5,467 bases of DNA from Spirosoma sp. GTDB taxonomy: Bacteria > Bacteroidota > Bacteroidia > Cytophagales > Spirosomataceae. The notes beneath the pieces are model-generated. The model saw nothing but the letters and a program-made list of their open reading frames with translations. It was not told where the DNA came from and made no database searches. Position 1 is the stretch's first letter; every line of letters begins with the position of its first letter. The DNA lies in assembly GCA_025351545.1 (NCBI GenBank), contig JANXVQ010000142.1, forward strand, positions 1 through 5,467, in the 5' to 3' direction. The translations under genes were made by a program, and so were the position numbers. Shown in pieces: positions 1 through 5,467 of the stretch.

Positions 1-68
1 GTGCGGGTTTTATGCGCAATTGGTCATAACAAAAAGCGGGTTTCCACGGCAACGGCCGACCGTCCACA

Positions 69-1085
69 TTACACAGTGAAATCAGCGTCAACGTGTTCTC
101 TGATTTGCTCGCGCAGTTGCTCTATGTTGAGCCAGTCGGTATTGGTACCGGAGTTGTATTTGAACCCCATTTCAACTTGTTTTCCGTTGAATGCTTTCAT
201 GTAATCGTCGGTGCTCCAGGTGGGTGTCGACGGTGTAATGACGTAATATTTAGCCGTCTCGATTGTGTTTAACGAGTCAGTTTCGGTGATCATCTCCTCG
301 TGCAGTTTCTCGCCCGGACGGATACCAACTACTTGTTGCTCGCAGTTAGGACCGATGGCCGTAGCGACATCGGTAATGCGGTAAGACGGAATTTTTGGGA
401 CAAAAATCTCCCCGCCCCAGGCATGTTCGAGCGCATGGAATACCATGTCAACACCCTCTTCGAGCGAGATATTGAAGCGCGTCATGTCGGGGTGAGTAAT
501 GGGCAACACACCATCTTTTCGCTTTTCCAGAAAGAACGGTACAACCGACCCTCGGGACCCGATTACATTGCCATAGCGCACAACGGAGAACTGCAAATTG
601 CGGCTGCCTTTCATATTATTGGCTGCCACAAACAATTTGTCGGAGCAAAGTTTTGTGGCACCGTAGAGGTTTATTGGCGCGGCTGCTTTATCGGTGGAAA
701 GGGCAACTACGCGCTGCACACCGTTGTCCTGGGCTGCATTGATGACGTTTTCGGCCCCAAAAACGTTGGTTTTAATACACTCCATCGGGTTGTATTCGGC
801 TGCTGGCACTTGTTTCAGCGCGGCTGCATGAACAATAATATCAATGCCTTCGCAAGCCCGTTTCAGCCGTTCGCCATCCCGTACATCACCGATAAAATAC
901 CGGATGGATTTGTATTTCGACTGTGGATAGTACTGCGACATTTCAAACTGTTTCAGTTCGTCGCGCGAGTAGATGACTAAGCGTTTAATGTTGGGATGAC
1001 GTTGGTAGACCATCTCAACGAACTTCTTGCCGAAAGAGCCGGTCCCGCCCGTAATCAAAATGGATTTATCTGTTAAATCAAGCAT
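69..1085 (-). CDS. pseB: UDP-N-acetylglucosamine 4,6-dehydratase (inverting), PseB
   Basis: This cytosolic NADP-dependent extended SDR enzyme converts UDP-GlcNAc to UDP-2-acetamido-2,6-dideoxy-beta-L-arabino-hexos-4-ulose, the first step to pseudaminic acid. The 338 residues are a normal full length for the family. The Rossmann motif TGGTGSFG lies at 12-19. The catalytic region STDKAAAPINLYGATK lies at 130-145, giving D132, K133, Y141 and K145, the positions known for the Helicobacter FlaA1/PseB enzyme. The following CSDKLFVAANN and the C-terminal NSGTNTDWL (311-319) are also typical of PseB rather than of the larger membrane-bound PglF/CapD dehydratases. RPGEKLHEEM at 256-265 is a conserved substrate-side motif. 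The ATG lies 12 bp after the sulfatase stop with no Shine-Dalgarno sequence, so it is probably the distal gene of the same transcript. A pseC-type aminotransferase would be expected next but is not recognisable in the 68 bases left. Assignment is firm; the final sugar made is inferred. Confidence 0.95.
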   Translation of the reverse strand: MLDLTDKSILITGGTGSFGKKFVEMVYQRHPNIKRLVIYSRDELKQFEMSQYYPQSKYKSIRYFIGDVRDGERLKRACEGIDIIVHAAALKQVPAAEYNPMECIKTNVFGAENVINAAQDNGVQRVVALSTDKAAAPINLYGATKLCSDKLFVAANNMKGSRNLQFSVVRYGNVIGSRGSVVPFFLEKRKDGVLPITHPDMTRFNISLEEGVDMVFHALEHAWGGEIFVPKIPSYRITDVATAIGPNCEQQVVGIRPGEKLHEEMITETDSLNTIETAKYYVITPSTPTWSTDDYMKAFNGKQVEMGFKYNSGTNTDWLNIEQLREQIREHVDADFTV

Positions 1086-1097
1086 ATCATCTGTTAA

Positions 1098-2627
1098 TCA
1101 ATTAGTTGGTTTGTAGCCCTCTTTTTTCCGAACGGCTTTTAATAAAGCAGCCAGTTCAGCGACAAGTTCAGGCTGTTGCCTCGCCAGATTTCTGGTTTCG
1201 CCGAGGTCAGTTTTTAAATTGTACAATTGTGGTTCTGATGCATTGCCCGTTTCAACAGCTACTTCTTGCATTAATGCAGGGCCCTGATGTGGTTCAATGT
1301 ATTTCCAGTTTTCTTTTATGAGCGAGAGTGTATTGTTAATGGCGTGTTCGATAACGTACGCGCGACCTTTTTTCGATTTTCCGAGGAACGTATCGAGTGT
1401 ATTAAAGCTATCCGGGGCTTCTGTTTGGGACAATCTCTGGCCTGTTAGTGCAGCCAACGAAGCCAACAAATCAACCTGACTTACTAACGCGTCGGTCGTG
1501 GACGGTTTTACCTTACCCGGCCAGTATACTATAAACGGAATTCGTGTTCCAGCGTCAAATGCACTGTATTTGCCTCCTCGCAACGGTCCCGCTGGTTTGT
1601 GGCCGTTTAACTTTTCAACGGCATCGTCTTTATACCCATCATCTACGACCGGGCCATTATCACTGCTGATAATAACCATCGTATTATTGACCAGATTCAA
1701 CTTGGTCAGGGTTTTCATAACTTCACCCACGCACCAATCTAACTGTAGAATAGCATCACCACGAGGTCCCATTTCACTTTTTCCTGCAAATCGGGAGTGG
1801 GGCATGCGCGGTACGTGAATATCATGAGTTGAGAAATAAACGAAAAAAGGGCCGCTTTTACTGTCTTCAATAAATCGATTCACTTTGCTGGTCAGCACGT
1901 CTGCCATTTCCTCATCAATCCACCGGGCCGATTTTCCCCCACTCATATAACCAATCCGACTAACGCCATTTATAATCGTCTGGTCGTGGCCGTGTGAAAA
2001 CAACATTTTGAGTAGTTCCGGATGGTCTTTACCAGTTGGGTCAGAACCAATGGGCTCTTTATAACTTACCTGTATTGGATCTTTGAGGTCTAAATTTACA
2101 ATACGGTGGTTTTCGACATATACGCACGGAACGCGATCGCCGGTAGCGGGTAGCAGGAATGAATAGGTAAATCCAATCTCCAACGGACCCGGTTTAATTT
2201 CCCCATTCCAGTCGGGACCACCTTTTGGGCCTAATCCTAAGTGCCATTTGCCCACGACCCCCGTTTTATAACCTGCTTTTTGTAATACACCCGGTAACGT
2301 AATGTGGTCAGTAGGAATAAGCAGAGCGGCATTGCCGGGAGCAATGCCGGTACCAGTTTTTCGCCAGGCATACTCACCAGTCAATAGGGAATAGCGCGAG
2401 GGTGTGCAGGTGGACGATGATGTATGGGCATTCGTGAAGCGCAACCCCTGATGGGCAAGCCGGTCGATGTTAGGAGTACGAATTTTTGTAGCTCCATTAC
2501 AGCTTATATCACCATAGCCTAAATCATCGGCATAAATTAATACAATGTTGGGCTTTTGTTGCGCAATTGCCCTCGTTTTGCTTAATAAGAAGAACCCAAC
2601 GAACAGTAAAAAGTAACCGTTTCTCAT
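1098..2627 (-). CDS. exported S1-type (arylsulfatase A-like) sulfatase
   Basis: This formylglycine-dependent sulfatase of the alkaline phosphatase superfamily should hydrolyse sulfate esters on a carbohydrate; the substrate cannot be read from sequence. Residues 1-22 form a Sec signal peptide (hydrophobic YFLLFVGFFLLS, then A-I-A before Q23) with no lipobox, so a periplasmic or secreted location is likely. The signature C74-T-P-S-R78 supplies the cysteine oxidised to formylglycine. Other active-site elements are the metal-binding D34-D35, GKWHLG at 126-131, H268/H271, D323-N324 and K353 in GGKYSAFDAGTR. The 509 residues are full length, and the C-terminal subdomain ends with a typical sulfatase stretch, LYNLKTDLGETRNLA (468-482). 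The ATG is supported by an AAGGAG ribosome binding site and overlaps the stop of the upstream transferase gene as ATGA, indicating translational coupling. No maturase gene is in view. Sulfatases usually sit in degradation loci, so this position beside glycan-synthesis genes is odd. Confidence 0.93.
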   Translation of the reverse strand: MRNGYFLLFVGFFLLSKTRAIAQQKPNIVLIYADDLGYGDISCNGATKIRTPNIDRLAHQGLRFTNAHTSSSTCTPSRYSLLTGEYAWRKTGTGIAPGNAALLIPTDHITLPGVLQKAGYKTGVVGKWHLGLGPKGGPDWNGEIKPGPLEIGFTYSFLLPATGDRVPCVYVENHRIVNLDLKDPIQVSYKEPIGSDPTGKDHPELLKMLFSHGHDQTIINGVSRIGYMSGGKSARWIDEEMADVLTSKVNRFIEDSKSGPFFVYFSTHDIHVPRMPHSRFAGKSEMGPRGDAILQLDWCVGEVMKTLTKLNLVNNTMVIISSDNGPVVDDGYKDDAVEKLNGHKPAGPLRGGKYSAFDAGTRIPFIVYWPGKVKPSTTDALVSQVDLLASLAALTGQRLSQTEAPDSFNTLDTFLGKSKKGRAYVIEHAINNTLSLIKENWKYIEPHQGPALMQEVAVETGNASEPQLYNLKTDLGETRNLARQQPELVAELAALLKAVRKKEGYKPTN

Positions 2628-3541
2628 AGTACCGCTCCTTGATTGTTTAGTGGTTGCTTTATTTTTTCGCGCTCGAAGGCATCGATGTAACTTTTCGCAC
2701 TGGCATTTACAATTCGAACGCCCCGATGGTCGGCGTAATCGCGCAGAACCTCGTAACCCCGAAATACTTTGTGTAAGGATAAGAACTGTGAGGCCATCGA
2801 AAACGTGCGCTGCCGATGTACGTCTGAATACACGAGCTGGTGCGTAACGTCTTTGGGCTTATCGTAGAAGTGAATTTGCTTTATCAATAGCTGATTTTGG
2901 TCGTTGAGCCGAATTTGCTCGTGCCAGGATGTGTCGGCTCCGAAGAGGTAAATGGTATCGAATTTCCGGTTAATCATCAGTGCCAGAGCGGCAATAATAA
3001 CCGTCTGGGCTTGTGGCATGCCTAATCCTTTTTCATAAAGCCAGTAAGTCAGCCAGTTGAATCCGCGAACAACGGTATAGTTGAAGTAAACAGGATTGAT
3101 CTGCGGATTGCCTTGTTCAATTTTCCTCAACAAATACGTACCTCTGGCAAAATGGGGCACATACAACGTCATTGGCCAATCTACCTGTTCCAGAAATATT
3201 GACAAGGTTTTTTTGATGTCGTCGCGGTCGGTGGTGTGTTCGGTGAAAACGAAATAGTTTGGGTCAGAAATAATATAATCCTGTGGGCGAAGCCGGATGA
3301 AAACATCAGCGTGAGCAAAATTATTAACACAAACAATTTCGGTTTGCCGAATGAAATCGAATTGGTCGGCCAGTGATTCATTCAGCGACGGCCCATTGCC
3401 CAGCACAGAACAAACGGGCAATTGCCGATCGGGAAAACGGGTCGCATACCGGCTACGCATCGCTACTTTTAGCAGCGATACCAGCGATGCGAACAGGTTG
3501 CCAAGAAATTGACTAAGGGAATTGAAACCAGCCTCTATCAT
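2624..3541 (-). CDS. putative glycosyltransferase, MptE/Maf (DUF115)- or GT42-like
   Basis: I do not recognise an exact orthologue, but the architecture resembles the Rossmann-like sugar transferases of the MptE/Maf (PF01973) group and the CstI/CstII-type sialyltransferases (GT42). A beta strand leads into VLGNGPSL (46-53), the nucleotide-binding-like loop. VNNF at 72-75 and ISDPNYF at 91-97 follow. A helix at about 178-190 (QTVIIAALALMIN) runs into IYLFGADTSWHE at 197-208, matching the family pattern of an alanine-rich helix, then 'G.k.IyL.G.D'. IVNASAKSYIDAF at 277-289 closes the domain. There is no signal peptide or clear membrane span, although residues 6-27 are amphipathic and could touch the membrane. 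No Shine-Dalgarno sequence precedes the ATG, and M28 is a less likely alternative start. Overlap with the sulfatase gene and proximity to pseB suggest a role in surface-glycan assembly, possibly nonulosonic acid transfer. The fold is fairly likely; donor and acceptor are inference. Confidence 0.6.
   Translation of the reverse strand: MIEAGFNSLSQFLGNLFASLVSLLKVAMRSRYATRFPDRQLPVCSVLGNGPSLNESLADQFDFIRQTEIVCVNNFAHADVFIRLRPQDYIISDPNYFVFTEHTTDRDDIKKTLSIFLEQVDWPMTLYVPHFARGTYLLRKIEQGNPQINPVYFNYTVVRGFNWLTYWLYEKGLGMPQAQTVIIAALALMINRKFDTIYLFGADTSWHEQIRLNDQNQLLIKQIHFYDKPKDVTHQLVYSDVHRQRTFSMASQFLSLHKVFRGYEVLRDYADHRGVRIVNASAKSYIDAFEREKIKQPLNNQGAVL
2635..2640 (-). promoter_or_regulatory. Shine-Dalgarno site of the sulfatase gene
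   Basis: The minus strand reads AAGGAG, then a 7-base spacer, then the sulfatase ATG at 2627. The site lies inside the last codons of the upstream transferase gene and fixes the sulfatase start. It is the only strong Shine-Dalgarno sequence in front of the four gene starts visible in this window; the other three have none, as is usual in Bacteroidota. Confidence 0.7.
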
Positions 3542-3600
3542 GCAAGCAGCACATGAGAACGTGCCTTTTTTCTACAAAACAACAAAAAAAATAGCAGATA

Positions 3601-3627
3601 GCGGGATAGACAGGATGCACAGGATTT
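3601..3627. repeat. three 9-bp imperfect tandem units (ACAGGATnn)
   Basis: On the plus strand the units are GCGGGATAG / ACAGGATGC / ACAGGATTT. On the transcribed strand this reads as ATCCTGT-type units followed by ATCCCGC. They lie between the acyltransferase stop and the transferase start, and an 8-base A run (3584-3591) lies just to the left. The period is 9 and the GGAT core is kept in every unit. From memory, ACAGGAT-type short tandems are seen between genes in many Bacteroidota genomes; no function is assigned here. Confidence 0.6.
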
Positions 3628-3671
3628 AATTACTGGAAACCTCGTGAAGTTGGCAATCCAGTTGGGAAAAG

Positions 3672-4634
3672 TTATAGCAGTTTCTCGAAAACCAATTTCG
3701 GCGACTCCAGCGCACCAAGATTACGTTTGAAACGCATCAGGCTTGGCTTCGGTTGCCGGTCAGTATCGAGCGATACCCCTAAGTCGAGTAGTCGAATTTC
3801 CTGTTGTTGACAATAGGTAAAAAGACCATCGGTAAGCATAACCATCGGACTGAATAGGTGGTAGTCAGGGTGAGATACGGGCAGGAAATTGTACAAAATA
3901 TCGTGTCGTACGCGTACTGTTATCGTTAAGGCGGCCAATTGTGTGCCATCTTTTACAACAAAAATAGCGAACTGATCTGGAAATTTCCGGCATAAGTCGG
4001 CTAGCCGGTCGGTGCTGATCGTAAGCTGATAACCTTGCTGCTGGCGGGTTGTTCGGATGAAATCAATTACCTCATTCATGTTTGGCGATTGCCAATGAGC
4101 GACCTGAAAACCGGCCTCCCGGCATTTGCGTAAACGCCGACGTTCTGCCGGGACGAGATGCCCTTCGAAACGTTCATCAGTGATAGGCAGGAAGAAATTC
4201 TGGTTGGTTTCAGCTACAGTAAATTCATGATTAGCCAACATAGCTGTCAGTCTATCAGCTTGTTGTGGAGCGTAGCAGTGTGGATAGTTTGCCAGCCGCA
4301 GTTTTGTTGATCCCATATGGCGAACGGCTTCGATAAGAGAAGATAGAAATTTATCCAGTACTGTCTCTGCAATAGTTTCCGCAAATTCAATAGAGCCGAA
4401 TGGGGCCGCAACCGGGCTTGCCGCTTTATTGGAAGAGATAAAAAAGGCACAACGGGCATCGGCCTGTTTGGTTGTCTGGTTCAGTGCCGAGAGTATATAG
4501 AATTTTCCGCCATCCTGTTGCCGGAGATGTTGAGGTTCATTAAAGAAAAAGCCGGGCTGACAAAAAGGGGGAATATCAAGCGGTTGTGGATTCTGCTGTA
4601 GCAAAAAGATATAGTCGGCCATGCAATACGTCAT
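3672..4634 (-). CDS. FemAB/GNAT-like N-acyltransferase
   Basis: This 320-residue protein looks like a two-lobed GNAT-fold acyltransferase of the FemAB/BioF2-like (PF13480) type found widely in Bacteroidota. Evidence is in the C-terminal half: the basic helix AERRRLRKCREAGFQV (163-178), the strand pair FAIFVVKDGTQLAALTITVR (222-241), then SPMVMLTDGLFTYCQQQEI (262-280), LLDLGVS (282-288) and the terminal LMRFKRNLGA (299-308), a layout shared by Fem-type transferases. The N-terminal half is poorly conserved. No signal peptide or membrane segment is seen, so it is probably cytosolic and acts on an amine-bearing precursor, but the substrate is unknown. It is far longer than the roughly 180-residue PseH acetyltransferase and does not look like it. 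The first ATG is used; M5 is an equally plausible start, as neither has a Shine-Dalgarno sequence. A 130-bp gap separates it from the transferase-sulfatase-pseB unit, so shared transcription is uncertain. Confidence 0.6.
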   Translation of the reverse strand: MTYCMADYIFLLQQNPQPLDIPPFCQPGFFFNEPQHLRQQDGGKFYILSALNQTTKQADARCAFFISSNKAASPVAAPFGSIEFAETIAETVLDKFLSSLIEAVRHMGSTKLRLANYPHCYAPQQADRLTAMLANHEFTVAETNQNFFLPITDERFEGHLVPAERRRLRKCREAGFQVAHWQSPNMNEVIDFIRTTRQQQGYQLTISTDRLADLCRKFPDQFAIFVVKDGTQLAALTITVRVRHDILYNFLPVSHPDYHLFSPMVMLTDGLFTYCQQQEIRLLDLGVSLDTDRQPKPSLMRFKRNLGALESPKLVFEKLL

Positions 4635-4747
4635 GGCTATAAAGACGGTATAAAGAGGAGCAAAGTAACGAACAGGAAAATTTTCTTGCCAGTGCGTATC
4701 CTAAGGTCAAAAACAAGATCGTATCGATAGTAAGCATGTATGTAGAA

Positions 4748-4784
4748 TTAAACCTATAAGATTTTTGAAACCTTATAGGTTTAA
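4748..4784. terminator. AT-rich inverted repeat, probable (bidirectional) terminator
   Basis: Two perfect 13-base arms, TTAAACCTATAAG at 4748-4760 and CTTATAGGTTTAA at 4772-4784, flank an 11-base loop. After one mismatch the pairing can continue for three more A-T pairs, so almost the whole 37 bases is palindromic. It lies 87 bases beyond the exopolyphosphatase stop and 114 bases before the acyltransferase start. Each arm ends in a short T/A run, but there is no long U tract, and the stem has only three G-C pairs, so termination strength is uncertain. A smaller AGGC/GCCT hairpin sits beside it at 4789-4801. From memory, palindromes built on AAACCTATAAGG recur between genes in Spirosoma-like genomes, so it may also be a dispersed repeat. 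Confidence 0.55.
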
Positions 4785-4870
4785 AATCAGGCAATTAGCC
4801 TAACTATTTTGTTCAATTACTGACATGATCGGTGCGCTCCTGGTTTTTTGATGGGTATGAGGTGCCGCTC

Positions 4871-5467
4871 TTACTGGAATGGCTGTTTTCGTTTGCCTAA
4901 TTGAGCATACACTAATTGGATAATCCCATCTTTTAAACCTAAATCAGGCACAATGATCTTAGTGGCTCCGGCCCACTTCATAACCGAGGTATAAATGTCT
5001 GCGGCTGGCACAATTACATCGGCGCGGTCGGCATTCAGGCGAAGCTTGTTGATACGGTCTTCCTGGCTATAGCCCGCAATAAAATTCCGCATACGCTCAA
5101 TTTCGCTTCGAGTTGTCTCCGTTTCAGAAATTTTGGATGCCAGATTAAACAGTTTGCTAATGTTTCCACCTGTACCAACGGCAATAACCTCCTGAAACGA
5201 ATCGATATTCTCCTCAACCCAATCCTCAATTTTCCGCCAGGCTCCTTTGTGTTCTTTGCCTTCCAGTAAACGTACGGAGCCGATTTTGAAGGACTTGGAA
5301 TTGAGTTTTTGGCGATTCACATACACGTTCAATTCGGTACTGCCACCGCCAACATCAATGTGAAGGTATTGCTTATCGTCGAGCGCATGAACAACAACAT
5401 CATTGATAAGCTCCGCTTCTTTAGGGCCATCAATAATGTGAATTTTAATGCCGGTTAATCCTTCGAT
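4871..5467 (-). CDS. exopolyphosphatase, Ppx/GppA family (5' end outside window)
   Basis: The frame is open to the right edge, so this is a 198-residue C-terminal part of a protein of about 300 residues; roughly 100 N-terminal residues are missing. Ppx/GppA phosphatases of the ASKHA superfamily release phosphate from polyphosphate or hydrolyse pppGpp. The visible part begins IEGLTGIKIHIIDGPKEAELI, the usual segment before the second phosphate loop, which is DVGGGSTE at fragment residues 38-45. The next conserved elements are AVGTGGN (96-102), RADVIVPAADIY (148-159) and VPDLGLKDGII (173-183), all in the expected order. A TTG codon at 5332 lies just after GGGSTE, inside the domain, and is not a start. 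The fragment ends at a TAA and lacks the C-terminal HD domain of long Ppx proteins, so it is the short single-domain form common in Bacteroidota. An inverted repeat about 90 bp downstream may end its transcript. Whether the substrate is polyphosphate or pppGpp cannot be decided. Confidence 0.9.
   Translation of the reverse strand: MEGLTGIKIHIIDGPKEAELINDVVVHALDDKQYLHIDVGGGSTELNVYVNRQKLNSKSFKIGSVRLLEGKEHKGAWRKIEDWVEENIDSFQEVIAVGTGGNISKLFNLASKISETETTRSEIERMRNFIAGYSQEDRINKLRLNADRADVIVPAADIYTSVMKWAGATKIIVPDLGLKDGIIQLVYAQLGKRKQPFQ

Noticed and set aside
10..69. A 19-codon minus-strand frame whose ATG overlaps the pseB stop (TAATG).
   Set aside because: It is too short to judge and resembles nothing known; the stop-start overlap alone is weak evidence.
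300..980. A 226-codon open frame on the plus strand.
   Set aside because: It lies wholly opposite pseB, whose protein matches its family end to end; the plus-strand translation has no recognisable domain.
1498..1818. A 106-codon plus-strand frame inside the sulfatase gene.
   Set aside because: It is antisense to the conserved sulfatase core, including D323-N324 and K353, and shows no domain of its own.
3560..3600. A possible Bacteroidota promoter in the T-rich stretch upstream of the transferase gene (TATTTTTTTTG-like -7 element).
   Set aside because: The TAnnTTTG spacing does not fit exactly and no TTTG -33 element lies at the right distance upstream.
3638..3651. A small imperfect palindrome, AACCTCGTGAAGTT, as a terminator after the acyltransferase.
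   Set aside because: One mismatch and a 2-base loop make a stable hairpin unlikely, and no T tract follows it.
4576..4794. A minus-strand frame with a hydrophobic stretch upstream of the acyltransferase, possibly a small membrane protein.
   Set aside because: It runs across the inverted repeat and overlaps the acyltransferase gene in another frame; it has no ribosome binding site and no family resemblance.
1..5467. CRISPR array, tRNA or rRNA gene, insertion sequence, or phage or defence genes.
   Set aside because: No regularly spaced long repeats, no transposase or integrase domains, and no RNA-gene-like segments were seen; the window is almost filled by the five genes described.

Overview
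The window carries five protein-coding genes, all read from the minus strand (right to left). The gene families, the mostly Shine-Dalgarno-free gene starts and the two intergenic repeats suggest a member of the Bacteroidota, probably a Cytophagales/Spirosomaceae-like organism. That placement is an inference from style and remembered families, not from a marker gene.

Layout in transcription order. (1) 5467-4871 is the C-terminal two thirds of an Ppx/GppA-type exopolyphosphatase; its start lies beyond the right edge. (2) 4870-4635 is a 236-bp gap holding a near-perfect AT-rich inverted repeat (4748-4784), probably a terminator or a dispersed palindrome. (3) 4634-3672 encodes a 320-residue FemAB/GNAT-like acyltransferase. 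(4) 3671-3542 is a 130-bp gap holding three 9-bp repeat units (3601-3627). (5) 3541-2624 encodes a 305-residue protein with a GNGPSL motif, resembling the MptE/Maf (DUF115) and GT42-like sugar transferases. (6) 2627-1098 encodes an exported formylglycine-type sulfatase. (7) 1085-69 encodes UDP-GlcNAc 4,6-dehydratase PseB, the first enzyme of pseudaminic acid synthesis.

The last three genes look like one transcription unit. The transferase stop and the sulfatase start share an ATGA overlap, the sulfatase has a strong AAGGAG ribosome binding site inside the end of the transferase gene, and pseB follows after only 12 bp. A possible reading is a surface-glycan locus in which PseB starts a nonulosonic acid, the GNGPSL protein transfers a sugar (perhaps that one), and the sulfatase trims sulfate from a glycan outside the cytoplasm. 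The sulfatase is the unexpected member, because such enzymes usually sit in polysaccharide-degradation loci. The rest of the pseudaminic acid pathway is not visible here. The upstream acyltransferase may or may not belong to the same function, and the exopolyphosphatase is probably an unrelated housekeeping neighbour.
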